Origin: an uncultured Anaerococcus sp.
GTDB lineage: Bacteria > Bacillota > Clostridia > Tissierellales > Peptoniphilaceae
Assembly (NCBI RefSeq): GCF_943912385.1
Contig: NZ_CALTTY010000016.1
Span: 1 to 32,728 of the forward strand
Direction: 5' to 3'
DNA: 32,728 bases
Shown: positions 14,944 to 22,983 of the stretch, piece by piece
Layout of the letters: every line of letters begins with the position of its first letter
Position numbering within the stretch: position 1 is the first letter of the stretch
Notes under the pieces: model-generated
Seen by the model: only the letters and a program-made list of their open reading frames with translations
Told to the model about the DNA's origin: nothing
Databases searched by the model: none
Translations under genes and position numbers: made by a program

Positions 14944-15986
14944 TGGCAAAGATTAATGAGATGAGAGCCCCAACCTGGGCCTACCTAGGTCTAAATAATG
15001 CAGACTATGACCTGGTAGATATAGAAAAACAGCCTTTTTACGAAAAAGAGGCAGATGCTTGTCTAAGTGAGGTCGAAGAAGCCTTTAAAAATGAGACCTA
15101 TGGCTTAGCAGAAGAGATAAAAAAAGAAAACAAGGACTTTAGAAACCATGCCCTTGCCTTTGATATCAAAGAAGACAGGGACACAGACTTTATAGACCTT
15201 AAACTAGATGATGAAAATAACATCCTAGTATCAAATATCGAAGTAAATGCGAGAGCTAATACTTCATCATCATTTTTAGTAAACTTTGCTGACCTTGCTA
15301 AGAATAAGATATTTATTAACTCTCAAATCCTTATAAATGTGGAAGAAGACGCCAAGGTAAAGCTAGTTGTGGTGGTAGACTTAAAAAATGACTCTACTGA
15401 TTTAAATGCCATAGCAACAAAGCTTAGCGATAGGGCAGAGCTTGATATTACCTATGTAGAAATAGGGGCAAGTAAGTCTATGGTAAATATCAGAAACATC
15501 CTAAGAGGTGAAGAAGCCAAGGTCGTGCAAAATGGTGTATACTTTAAATCTAAGGAAGAATACCTAGATTTAATGACTGTAAACGAACACTTTGGAATAA
15601 ACACCGATTCAGACACCCTCTTTAACGGGGCATTAAAAGAAAAAGCGGTTAAAAACTTCAAGGGCATAGTTGATTTAAGACGCGGTTGTACTAAAGCTGA
15701 CGGTAAGATTGGAGACTACTCCATGATGCTATCGGATGAGGTAGTTAATAAGTCAACCCCAGTTTTACTTAACGAAGAAAAAGAAGTATCCGGTGAGCAT
15801 GCTGCAAGCGTCGGCAGGATGAATAAGGAAATGCTATTTTACATCATGAGTCGTGGTTTTGATAAAAAACAGGCGGAAAGCATGATGCTTGAGGCAAACT
15901 TTGCCCCAGCCCTTGATAAGATTGAAGATAAAGATCTAAGGTCTAAGATAGCAAAAGAAGTCCACGAACTAAATATAGGATCCTAG
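14943..15986 (+). CDS. sufD: SufD, Fe-S cluster assembly subunit
   Basis: The 347-residue protein is shorter than many SufD proteins (about 420-440). Its N-terminal region is brief (MAKINEMRAPTWAYLGLNNA) but the beta-helix and the SufB/SufD C-terminal helical unit are kept: GEHAASVGRMNKEMLFYIMSRGFDKKQAESMMLEANFAPAL. It pairs with SufB, and the shared His/Cys face holds the cluster. The start codon overlaps the sufB stop (TGATG). sufS follows after one base. Confidence 0.92.
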   Translation: MAKINEMRAPTWAYLGLNNADYDLVDIEKQPFYEKEADACLSEVEEAFKNETYGLAEEIKKENKDFRNHALAFDIKEDRDTDFIDLKLDDENNILVSNIEVNARANTSSSFLVNFADLAKNKIFINSQILINVEEDAKVKLVVVVDLKNDSTDLNAIATKLSDRAELDITYVEIGASKSMVNIRNILRGEEAKVVQNGVYFKSKEEYLDLMTVNEHFGINTDSDTLFNGALKEKAVKNFKGIVDLRRGCTKADGKIGDYSMMLSDEVVNKSTPVLLNEEKEVSGEHAASVGRMNKEMLFYIMSRGFDKKQAESMMLEANFAPALDKIEDKDLRSKIAKEVHELNIGS

Positions 15987-15987
15987 T

Positions 15988-17208
15988 ATGAACATTGAAC
16001 AAAAAAGAAAAGAATTTGCCTACCTTGATGGAGCAAAGGTTGGTAAGGATGTAATCTACCTTGATACAGCCGCCACCAGCCAAAAGCCAACTAGGGTAAT
16101 AGAATCAGTAGACTCTTATTACAAGTATAAAAATGCCAACCCCCACAGGGGAGCCCACTACCTTTCATGGACTGCAACAGAAGCCTATGAAAATGGTAGG
16201 GAAACGGTCAGAAAATTTATAAACGCCAAATCTCGTGATGAAATTGTCTACACCAAAACAACCACCGAGGCTATGAACCTCCTTGCCTATTCTTATGGCC
16301 TTAATAACCTAAAAGAAGGTGATGAGGTCCTGGTTACAATCCTTGAACACCATGCCAATATAGTACCTTGGCAAATGGTGGCAAAGGCCACCGGGGCAAG
16401 GCTTGTCTTTGCTTACTTAAATGATGATAATTCCCTTGACTATGACGACCTTAGGGCAAAGATTACAGATAAGACTAAGATTGTATCTGTAACAGGGGCC
16501 TCAAATGTTACAGGGGAAATTACAGATTTAAAGAAAATTATAGGCTGGGCCAAGGAAGTTGGGGCTAGAACAATAGTAGACGCAGCCCAACTTGTAGCCC
16601 ACCAAAAAGTCGATGTGACAGACCTTGACTGTGACTTTTTGGTATTTTCTGGCCATAAGATCTATGGACCTATGGGGATAGGAGTCCTTTACGGAAAATA
16701 TGAGCTTTTAAATGAAATGAAGCCTTTTAACCTGGGCGGAGATATGATAGAATATGTCTATGAAGATTATTCAACCTTTGCCAAACCACCTATAAAATTT
16801 GAGGCAGGTACTCCAAATGTGGGTGGGGTTATTGGACTAGTAGAAGCTATAGATTATGTGGAAGAGATTGGTATGGATAAGATCCATGACCACGAAATGG
16901 AACTAACCCACTATGCTTATGATTTGATCAAAGACATAGAAAATATAAAACTAATCCATCCGACAGGAGAAAATGAGGGCTCACTAATAGCCTTTACCTT
17001 TGACGACATCCACCCACATGACATAGCCTCTATCCTTGATTCTAAAAATATAGCTGTAAGAAGTGGCCACCACTGTGCCATGCCACTTCACACCTATTTA
17101 GGAATCTCATCTACAGCCAGGGCATCTTTTGCTATTTATAATACAAAAGAGGAAGTTGACATCTTCGCCGAAAGCTTAAGAGAAGTAAGAAAGGTGATGG
17201 GATTATAA
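15988..17208 (+). CDS. sufS: SufS, group II cysteine desulfurase
   Basis: This 406-residue PLP enzyme takes sulfur from cysteine, leaving alanine. K224 in SGHKIYGP forms the Schiff base, H121/H122 near LEHHANIVPW stack on the cofactor, and the sulfur-carrying C363 lies in the short RSGHHCAMPL loop that marks group II (SufS) enzymes. It delivers persulfide to SufU, encoded just downstream. It is also the likely local sulfur source for ThiS in the thiamin operon that follows; that link is inferred. Full length. Confidence 0.95.
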   Translation: MNIEQKRKEFAYLDGAKVGKDVIYLDTAATSQKPTRVIESVDSYYKYKNANPHRGAHYLSWTATEAYENGRETVRKFINAKSRDEIVYTKTTTEAMNLLAYSYGLNNLKEGDEVLVTILEHHANIVPWQMVAKATGARLVFAYLNDDNSLDYDDLRAKITDKTKIVSVTGASNVTGEITDLKKIIGWAKEVGARTIVDAAQLVAHQKVDVTDLDCDFLVFSGHKIYGPMGIGVLYGKYELLNEMKPFNLGGDMIEYVYEDYSTFAKPPIKFEAGTPNVGGVIGLVEAIDYVEEIGMDKIHDHEMELTHYAYDLIKDIENIKLIHPTGENEGSLIAFTFDDIHPHDIASILDSKNIAVRSGHHCAMPLHTYLGISSTARASFAIYNTKEEVDIFAESLREVRKVMGL

Positions 17209-17209
17209 A

Positions 17210-17641
17210 ATGGATATGCAGGAAATATACAGTCAGATTATCCTAGATCATTCAAGAAACCAAGCCAACAAACATGATCTAGAAGATGCTGACATTAAAG
17301 AAGACGGCCACAATCCATCCTGTGGTGACGAGATAGTATTACAATTAAAATTCGATGGAAATAAGATAGCTGACGCTGCATTTACAGGAGATGGATGTGC
17401 CATAAGCCAGGCTGCCACATCAGTTATGTGTGATATGCTGGTTGGAAAAACTATGGCTGAGGCAGATAAACTTGCTGATACCTACCAAAGGATGATCAAA
17501 AGGGAAGATGTGACAGATGAAGAACTTGAAGAGCTTGAAGATGCTGTAGCCTTTAAGAATATTCAAAACATGCCACAGAGGGTAAATTGTGCCCTTCTTT
17601 CTTGGAACACCCTAAGGGCTGTTATCGATGAAGAAAAATAA
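17210..17641 (+). CDS. sufU: SufU, zinc-dependent sulfur-transfer partner of SufS
   Basis: This 143-residue protein of the IscU fold has three conserved cysteines, C38 (NPSCGDE), C63 (GDGCAISQAA) and C127 (RVNCALLSW), plus D40. The roughly 18-residue insertion before the last cysteine distinguishes SufU from IscU. SufU binds zinc and relays persulfide from SufS to the SufBCD scaffold. A small membrane protein gene begins 14 bases before its stop. Confidence 0.93.
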   Translation: MDMQEIYSQIILDHSRNQANKHDLEDADIKEDGHNPSCGDEIVLQLKFDGNKIADAAFTGDGCAISQAATSVMCDMLVGKTMAEADKLADTYQRMIKREDVTDEELEELEDAVAFKNIQNMPQRVNCALLSWNTLRAVIDEEK

Positions 17642-17816
17642 TTTTGACAAGGTCGAGTTTTACACTTCGCTTGTTACGGCAGTCTTGGTATTTATTCTTA
17701 CCTATATCCAGTTTAATAAGGGAAGAGATACCTGGTGGATAATCCTTCTTGCAGGAATATTAATGGCTGCCAATGCCTATGTTAAATATAAAAAACTAAA
17801 TAAGGATAAGTTCTAA
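17628..17816 (+). CDS. Small two-helix membrane protein
   Basis: I do not recognise this 62-residue protein. It has two hydrophobic helices, about residues 12-28 (YTSLVTAVLVFILTYIQF) and 37-50 (WIILLAGILMAANAYV), joined by a short basic turn, and a lysine-rich tail, so both ends are probably in the cytosol. Its start overlaps sufU by 14 bases in another frame, which suggests coupled translation. No terminator separates it from sufU, so it is the last gene of the suf transcript. Confidence 0.6.
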   Translation: MKKNNFDKVEFYTSLVTAVLVFILTYIQFNKGRDTWWIILLAGILMAANAYVKYKKLNKDKF

Positions 17817-17835
17817 AACTTATCGGTTAAAAAAT

Positions 17836-17876
17836 TTGCAAGAAAAATTGCAAAAAATTGCAAAATGTTTTATAAT
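17836..17876 (+). promoter_or_regulatory. Promoter of the thiamin operon with triplicated TTGCAA
   Basis: TTGCAA at 17848-17853 and TATAAT at 17871-17876 have ideal 17-bp spacing. TTGCAA also occurs at 17836 and 17858, so there are three copies 12 and 10 bases apart. The start would be near 17883, placing the riboswitch at the very 5' end of the RNA. Confidence 0.75.
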
Positions 17877-17881
17877 GTAAA

Positions 17882-17960
17882 CAGCTAGGGGTGCTTTTAG
17901 CTGAGAGATGATTTTCATCAACCCTTTAAACTTGTTAGGTTAAAACCTGCGTAAGAAAGC
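17882..17960 (+). promoter_or_regulatory. TPP riboswitch aptamer (THI element)
   Basis: The conserved pieces are in order: AGCT (P1), GGGGTGC, CTGAGA at 17900-17905, AACCC, AACTTGTTAGGTTAAAACC, CTGCGTAAGA and the closing AGCT at 17957-17960. It binds thiamin pyrophosphate and should lower expression of thiSFGHWME. The 5' GGGG block can alternatively pair downstream: CTAGGGG (17884-17890) is the exact complement of CCCCTAG (17980-17986), a likely part of the switch. Confidence 0.9.
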
Positions 17961-17965
17961 TAGAA

Positions 17966-18100
17966 AGTAGAGTTTAAAGGCCCCTAGAAGGGTTTCAGAC
18001 CTTACAAATCTCATAAGTGGAGACTTGGTGGACTGAATACCCGTGTAAGGGGTCTATTTTAGTATAAACCTTTTACGGTAATAGAATAAGAAATGATGCT
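17966..18100 (+). promoter_or_regulatory. Unassigned structured leader between aptamer and terminator
   Basis: This 135-base leader stretch contains interlocking complements. GGGTTTCAG (17989-17997) pairs with CTGAATACCC (18032-18041), and CCTTACA (17999-18005) pairs with TGTAAGG (18043-18049). The order is A, B, A', B', and the link between A' and B' is one base, so both cannot form together easily. The role is unknown. It does not match a T-box or any other riboswitch I know. Confidence 0.5.
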
Positions 18101-18156
18101 AAGGCACAAAAGGGGCATACCACCTCGGGTATGGGCTTCCTTTATGTGCCTTTTTT
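18101..18156 (+). terminator. Regulated terminator of the thi riboswitch
   Basis: AAGGCACA pairs with TGTGCCTT at the base, AAAGG with CCTTT in the middle and CATACC with GGTATG at the top, followed by six T at 18151-18156. It ends just before the thiS ribosome binding site, as expected for transcriptional control by TPP. Confidence 0.85.
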
Positions 18157-18169
18157 AGGAGGTGAGACT

Positions 18170-18367
18170 ATGATCTTTATAAATGATAATGAAGCTACTT
18201 ATAAAGAAGGTGAAAATCTAAGGGATTTTTTAGTAAGAAATTCTTATGACCCAGATTTTTTAGCCTGTGAGGTTGATGAAAAATTAGTCAAAAAGGCTGA
18301 TTTTGATAATTTTATTATGGCTGATGGGATGAAAGTAGAGGTATTTTCCTTTGTAGGAGGAGGTTGA
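18170..18367 (+). CDS. thiS: ThiS, sulfur carrier protein
   Basis: From ATG 18170 it has 65 residues; AGGAGGTG lies 5 bases upstream. An ATG at 18131 lies inside the terminator stem and is rejected. It has a ubiquitin-like fold and ends in GGG, the C-terminal tail that ThiF adenylates and that carries the thiocarboxylate sulfur for thiazole synthesis by ThiG. It is the first gene after the riboswitch. thiF starts after one base. Confidence 0.9.
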   Translation: MIFINDNEATYKEGENLRDFLVRNSYDPDFLACEVDEKLVKKADFDNFIMADGMKVEVFSFVGGG

Positions 18368-18368
18368 T

Positions 18369-18974
18369 ATGAGAGATCAGATTTTAAAAAGACAAGAGGG
18401 TCATGTAAATGATATCTTAAAGAATGCCTCTGTATCTATCCTGGGTTGCGGGGGTCTTGGTTCAAATATAGCCATGACCCTTGCCAGGGTTGGGGTAGGA
18501 AATATCTATATTTATGATTTTGATACGGTGGAACATTCAAATCTAAATAGGCAAAATTATAATGTATCAGATCTTGGTAAGAGCAAGGTTTTAAAGACTA
18601 AAGAAAAAATCAAAGAAGCGATTCCCTATGCCAAAGTATACGGAGAAGAAGTATTTATAACATGGGATGTGCTTGATGATATTTCTAAAAGAACAGATAT
18701 TTTTATAGAGGCTTTCGATAAAAAAGAGATGAAGAAGCTTGTCTTTGACTACTTTCTGGGAAAACCAGGTAAGAGACTAGTCATGGCATCAGGTGTTTCA
18801 GGTCTTGGTGACCTAGATGATATAAAGATAAAAAATATTGATAATGTTACAATGATAGGAAACTTTACTACCACACCGGATCAGGGTTTATATTCTCCCT
18901 TTATAGGGATAATATCAAATCTTGAAGCCCTTAGTGCAGTAAAGATTATAGTGGGAGAAGAAGATGGAAAATAA
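18369..18974 (+). CDS. thiF: ThiF, ThiS adenylyltransferase
   Basis: The 201-residue E1-like enzyme has the nucleotide motif GCGGLGSN at about residues 26-33 and the YDFDTVEHSNLNRQ strand-loop with the conserved Asp and Arg. It is a short form: the C-terminal zinc-binding CxxC pairs and catalytic Cys region of full-length ThiF (about 250 residues) are missing, as in many anaerobe ThiF proteins linked to thiH. It activates the ThiS C-terminus with ATP. It overlaps thiG by 11 bases. Confidence 0.9.
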   Translation: MRDQILKRQEGHVNDILKNASVSILGCGGLGSNIAMTLARVGVGNIYIYDFDTVEHSNLNRQNYNVSDLGKSKVLKTKEKIKEAIPYAKVYGEEVFITWDVLDDISKRTDIFIEAFDKKEMKKLVFDYFLGKPGKRLVMASGVSGLGDLDDIKIKNIDNVTMIGNFTTTPDQGLYSPFIGIISNLEALSAVKIIVGEEDGK

Positions 18975-19734
18975 AGATTATTTAGTGCTTGGAGATAAGA
19001 AGTTTGAGTCAAGGTTTATCCTTGGTTCAGGTAAGTATTCGCCAGAATTAATAGATGCAGCCATCAAGTCTGCCGGTTCAGAGATGATTACAGTGGCTGT
19101 AAGACGTGCCAATACCAAGGATGTGGCAAATATTATAAACTACATACCAGAAAATATCACTATCATACCAAACACTTCTGGAGCGAGAAATGCCGATGAG
19201 GCAATTAGGATAGCAAGGATTGCTAGGGAAATGGGTTGTGGTAATTTTGTAAAGATAGAAATCATGAGGGATTCCAAGTATCTTTTGCCAGACAACCACG
19301 AGACCCTAAAAGCAACAAAAATCCTTGCAGAGGAAGGCTTTATAGTCTTACCTTATATGTATCCTGACTTATATTTTGCCAGAGATATGAGGGATGCGGG
19401 AGCTGCTGCTATCATGCCCCTTGCAAGCCCTATCGGTTCAAATAAGGGCCTTGCCACCCGTGATTTTATAAAGATTATAATTGACGAAGTTGACCTACCT
19501 GTAATAGTTGACGCAGGAATTGGAGTACCGAGCCAGGCAGCGGAAGCTATGGAAATGGGAGCTAGTGCCATTATGGCAAATACAGGTATAGCTACAGCTG
19601 GCGATATAAACATGATGGCCAAGGCCTTTAGGCAGGGTATTGAAGGTGGAAGACTTGCCTACCTTGCAAAACCAGGTAGGGTTTTAGAAGCTGGCGCTGA
19701 CCCATCTTCACCACTCAGGGATTTTTTTGACTGA
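18964..19734 (+). CDS. thiG: ThiG, thiazole synthase
   Basis: The 256-residue TIM-barrel protein forms the thiazole phosphate from deoxyxylulose 5-phosphate, dehydroglycine and ThiS thiocarboxylate. K97 in NFVKIEIMRD matches the Schiff-base lysine. The phosphate-binding loops are visible as IVDAGIGVPSQAAEAMEMG and the later AMANTGIA-like stretch. The start lies inside thiF behind a GTGGGAGAAG ribosome binding site, and the end meets thiH. Confidence 0.95.
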   Translation: MENKDYLVLGDKKFESRFILGSGKYSPELIDAAIKSAGSEMITVAVRRANTKDVANIINYIPENITIIPNTSGARNADEAIRIARIAREMGCGNFVKIEIMRDSKYLLPDNHETLKATKILAEEGFIVLPYMYPDLYFARDMRDAGAAAIMPLASPIGSNKGLATRDFIKIIIDEVDLPVIVDAGIGVPSQAAEAMEMGASAIMANTGIATAGDINMMAKAFRQGIEGGRLAYLAKPGRVLEAGADPSSPLRDFFD

Positions 19735-19735
19735 T

Positions 19736-20893
19736 ATGAATATAAAAAGTGTACACGATTATTTTCCAGGCATGGATATAATCGATTCAGATATAAAAGA
19801 AAAAGTTAATAAAGCTTATGAAGAATATAAGGATATGAAAGTGACTAGGGCTGATGTCCTGGCAAGTCTTAAGGCGGAAAGTCCATCAGAAAGAGACCTC
19901 TACATCCTTCTAAGCGATGAGGCGGAAACCTTCCTTGAAGAAATGGGAGAGGTCGCGAGGGCTAAGAGGATTAGGTATTTTGGTAACAATGTCAGCCTTT
20001 TTTCCCCAATATATATAGCAAATTACTGTGAAAACTCCTGCAGGTATTGTGGTTTTAGGGCCAAGTCTGATATAAAAAGAGCCAAACTTAATTACGAAGA
20101 AATTGAAAGCGAGATGAAGGCATTGGCTGCGACAGGGATTGAAGATGTTTTGATCCTAACAGGAGAGTCAAAGAAATTTTCTTCTATAGAATATATAGCC
20201 GAGGCAGCAAGTATTGCCAAAAAATATTTTAAGACTATAGGTGTTGAGGTCTATCCAGCAAATGTAGGTGAATATAAAATCCTAAGACAGGCAGGGGCTG
20301 ACTTTGTGACAGTATTCCAAGAATCCTACAACCCAGAAGTCTACGATTACTACCACCCATATGGCCATAAAAGAAGCTTTGACTATAGGTTTGACACCCA
20401 GGAAAGGGCCTTGATGGCAGGTTTTAGGGGAGTAGGTTTTGGGACTCTTTTTGGCCTGGGAGATCCTATCGAAGAAGCCTTTAAACTCGCGGTCCACGCA
20501 AGCGAAGTTCAGAAGAAATACCCACAGGCAGAAATAGCTATTTCCTTACCAAGGATAAGGCCAACCCATGGGGCTGACGATAGCTTAAACTTTAATATAG
20601 TTGACGATAAGAAGTTTTTTAGGATAATGCTTGCCATAAGGATTTTCCTTCCCTTTGCATCAATCACCCTATCGACTAGGGAGTCTAAGGACTTTAGAAA
20701 CCTCGCTGTCCAGTATGGGGCGACAAAGATATCTGCATCAGTAGATACATCTATCGGCCACAGGTCCAAGAAAAGCGCCGACGAGGGTGATGAGCAGTTT
20801 GAAATAGACGATGTGAGGTCAACAACAGAAACTTGCGAGGACCTCAAGGAGATTGGGATGACTCCAGTCTTTACAGACTACATCAACCTCTAG
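19736..20893 (+). CDS. thiH: ThiH, radical SAM tyrosine lyase
   Basis: This protein cleaves tyrosine to p-cresol and dehydroglycine, the glycine imine that ThiG needs; it is the anaerobic alternative to ThiO. The cluster motif C-ENS-C-RY-C lies at residues 98-105, followed by GFRAKSDIKRAKL. The C-terminal LSTRES and TCEDLKEIGMTPVF segments are typical. Start choice: ATG 19736 follows the thiG stop by one base. TTG 19727 would give three more residues and has AGGGA at better spacing, so either may be used. Length about 385, normal. Confidence 0.93.
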   Translation: MNIKSVHDYFPGMDIIDSDIKEKVNKAYEEYKDMKVTRADVLASLKAESPSERDLYILLSDEAETFLEEMGEVARAKRIRYFGNNVSLFSPIYIANYCENSCRYCGFRAKSDIKRAKLNYEEIESEMKALAATGIEDVLILTGESKKFSSIEYIAEAASIAKKYFKTIGVEVYPANVGEYKILRQAGADFVTVFQESYNPEVYDYYHPYGHKRSFDYRFDTQERALMAGFRGVGFGTLFGLGDPIEEAFKLAVHASEVQKKYPQAEIAISLPRIRPTHGADDSLNFNIVDDKKFFRIMLAIRIFLPFASITLSTRESKDFRNLAVQYGATKISASVDTSIGHRSKKSADEGDEQFEIDDVRSTTETCEDLKEIGMTPVFTDYINL

Positions 20894-20901
20894 GAGAAAA
20901 A

Positions 20902-21447
20902 ATGAAAAATAAGAAAAAAATATTAATCCTAGTTACCCTGTCAATGTTTGTTTCAATAGGGGTTGTAATCTCACCGATTTTAAGGTTTGAAGGATTTGCG
21001 CCTACAGCCCACTTTGTAAATGTGGTTTGCTCAGTTCTTTTAGGACCTTATTACAGTCTTTTAAATGCTATAATTACTGCGGCTATCCGTATGACTCTTT
21101 TGGGCATTCCGCCCCTTGCCATAACAGGACAGGTCTTTGGGGCCTTTTTATCAGGCTTTCTTTATAGGAAGACAAAGGGGTCCATCCTCGCCTGTGTACT
21201 TGGGGAAATAATTGGAACAGGCCTTATCGGGTCTTTAGCTTCTTATCCAGTTATGAGCCTTTTATGGGGCAAGGGAGATATTACCTGGTATTTCTACCTG
21301 CCAAGTTTTTTAATAGCCACTCTTATAGGGGGATCTGTAGCCTTTATATTTCTACAAAGTCTAAGAAAGGCCAAGGTCCTATACTCCATGCAGAGAAATA
21401 TTGGAGTAAATGTCTATGAAAAATCTAAGAGTAATCCTCAGAGCTAG
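20902..21447 (+). CDS. thiW: ThiW, ECF S component for thiazole uptake
   Basis: From ATG 20902 (TAGGAG upstream) it has 181 residues and about five to six membrane helices, including the GFAPTAHFVNVVCSVLLGPYYSLLNAII loop and LGEIIGTGLIGSLASYPVM. ThiW proteins are linked to TPP riboswitches and thiM and are thought to import hydroxyethylthiazole with a shared ECF module. The genes for that module are not here. An upstream ATG at 20833 lies in thiH and is rejected. Its 3' end overlaps thiM by 32 bases. Confidence 0.88.
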   Translation: MKNKKKILILVTLSMFVSIGVVISPILRFEGFAPTAHFVNVVCSVLLGPYYSLLNAIITAAIRMTLLGIPPLAITGQVFGAFLSGFLYRKTKGSILACVLGEIIGTGLIGSLASYPVMSLLWGKGDITWYFYLPSFLIATLIGGSVAFIFLQSLRKAKVLYSMQRNIGVNVYEKSKSNPQS

Positions 21448-22237
21448 GAAGACATTGAGGGAAAAGACGCCCTTAGTCCATGCCATTACCCATCCCATAG
21501 CAATAAATATGGTAGCAAACTCTATCCTCGCCCTGGGGGTTCAGCCTATATGTGCGGCCCATCCTGATGAGGTGGGAGAGATAGTAGAAATATCCGACTC
21601 CTTAAGTGTAAACCTGGGGAATATTACAAGTGAGAGGATGGTGGCTATAGAAAGGGCAGTCCTAGCTGGAAATAAAAGACAAATCCCCCTTGCTATTGAC
21701 ATGGTAGGGGTGGGAGCATCGAGCCTGCGTTTTGATTTTGCAAATAAATTATTAAATACTTATAGTTTCAACCTTATCAAGGGCAATGCATCCGAGATAA
21801 GGGCCCTGGCCCTTGGTAAGTCTTCGGCCAAGGGAGTAGATGTGGGCGAAGATGATAGGCTAAGGGGAGAAAATATTAAAAAACTTGCCCTTGAAGCAAG
21901 ACGCCTTGCCCAAAAGTACCAGACAAACATTTTAATTACGGGAGAGTGTGACCTGGTTGTGACAGAAGAATCCTACTTTAAAATAAATAATGGAGTGGAA
22001 AATTTAAGCAAGATAACCGGAACAGGATGTATGCTAACAGCCATGGTGTCAAGCTTTATGGCTGTCACAGACCCAGTCGCAGCAAGTCTTTGTGGACTTT
22101 TAACCATGGAAATTGCGGCGGAAAAGGCAGATAGTGATAGGCTTTATACATTTTTTGTAAATCTAATGGATGAAATTGGCCTGGTAAGTAATGAAGAGAT
22201 TATAGGTATGGCTAAGGTCAGGGAGGTAAAATTTTGA
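21416..22237 (+). CDS. thiM: ThiM, hydroxyethylthiazole kinase
   Basis: The 273-residue kinase phosphorylates salvaged hydroxyethylthiazole. Signatures are VHAITHPIAINMVAN near the N-terminus, GVGASSLR, NLIKGNASEI for substrate and ATP contacts, and GTGCMLTAM with the conserved Cys near the active site. ATG 21416 is preferred over 21410 because TTGGAG is then 9 bases away. It ends overlapping thiE. Together with ThiW it gives a salvage branch parallel to de novo thiazole synthesis by ThiGHSF. Confidence 0.93.
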   Translation: MKNLRVILRARKTLREKTPLVHAITHPIAINMVANSILALGVQPICAAHPDEVGEIVEISDSLSVNLGNITSERMVAIERAVLAGNKRQIPLAIDMVGVGASSLRFDFANKLLNTYSFNLIKGNASEIRALALGKSSAKGVDVGEDDRLRGENIKKLALEARRLAQKYQTNILITGECDLVVTEESYFKINNGVENLSKITGTGCMLTAMVSSFMAVTDPVAASLCGLLTMEIAAEKADSDRLYTFFVNLMDEIGLVSNEEIIGMAKVREVKF

Positions 22238-22848
22238 AAAAATTATATCTAGTAACAAATTCTGATAAATATAGCGAAGAAGAATTCTTAAAAAGGCTAG
22301 AAGCAGCCCTAAAAGGAGGCATAGATATCCTCCAACTAAGGGAAAAAGATAAAACAGACCGAGAGATTTTAGCTTTAGGAAAGAAGGTAAAGAAACTTTG
22401 TGATACTTATAAGGTGCCCATGTTAATTGACGATAAGCCCCACCTAGCCTGGGCTCTGGGTGTTGGGGTCCATCTGGGGGCAGATGATATGCCGATTAGG
22501 CTCGCAAGGAAGCTTCTCGGAGAGGATGCCTATATAGGGGCAACAGCCAAGTCAGTTGAGGCTGCTCAAATAGCAGAAAAAGAAGGGGCAGACTATCTGG
22601 GAGTGGGAGCTATATTTGAAACCAAAACCCACGTCAAAACAAAAAGGACAAGTGTCAAAACCCTAAAGGAAATCAAAAAGTCAGTTGGTATAGAAGTCTA
22701 TGCTATAGGTGGCTTAAATATAGGCAATGTCGATATATTAGAAAATTCTGGTGCTGATGGGGTCTGTGTAGTAAGGGCCATCATGGACAGCCCAGATGTG
22801 GAAAGTGATACGAGAAAACTAAAGGAGAAAATAGAAAAAATTCTATAG
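22234..22848 (+). CDS. thiE: ThiE, thiamin-phosphate synthase
   Basis: The 204-residue TIM-barrel enzyme joins HMP-pyrophosphate and thiazole phosphate. Conserved blocks are DILQLREKDK, MLIDDKPHLAWALGVGVHLG, IGATAKSVEAAQIAEKEGADYLGVGAIFETKTH and YAIGGLNIGN. The start codon is TTG (22234-22236), placed behind a good GGGAGG and overlapping the thiM TGA. It is the last gene of the thi operon; no strong plus-strand terminator follows directly. Confidence 0.95.
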   Translation: MKKLYLVTNSDKYSEEEFLKRLEAALKGGIDILQLREKDKTDREILALGKKVKKLCDTYKVPMLIDDKPHLAWALGVGVHLGADDMPIRLARKLLGEDAYIGATAKSVEAAQIAEKEGADYLGVGAIFETKTHVKTKRTSVKTLKEIKKSVGIEVYAIGGLNIGNVDILENSGADGVCVVRAIMDSPDVESDTRKLKEKIEKIL

Positions 22849-22864
22849 TAAGGTAAATTAAAAT

Positions 22865-22921
22865 AACAACAAAAGTTGTTAGAGATTGATGACAAAAGTC
22901 TATTTTAAGGAACTCTAACAA
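22865..22921 (+). other. Alternative hairpins in the thi 3' region
   Basis: AACAAC (22865-22870) pairs with GTTGTT (22875-22880), while TTGTTAGAG (22876-22884) pairs perfectly with CTCTAACAA (22913-22921). The two share bases and exclude each other. Neither is followed by a T-run. Meaning unknown. Confidence 0.4.
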
Positions 22922-22983
22922 TAAAATGAGGGATAATCTTATACTAGGACTATATCATATTATTGATTTTAACAATTTACCCA

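Noticed and set aside
17989..18049. H-type pseudoknot in the thi leader
   Set aside because: The third loop would be one base crossing an eight-base-pair stem, which is too short; alternative hairpins are more likely.
18101..18156. T-box antiterminator in the thi leader
   Set aside because: The conserved T-box sequence around AGGGTGGNACC is absent, and the CATACC/GGTATG stem is simply the top of the terminator.
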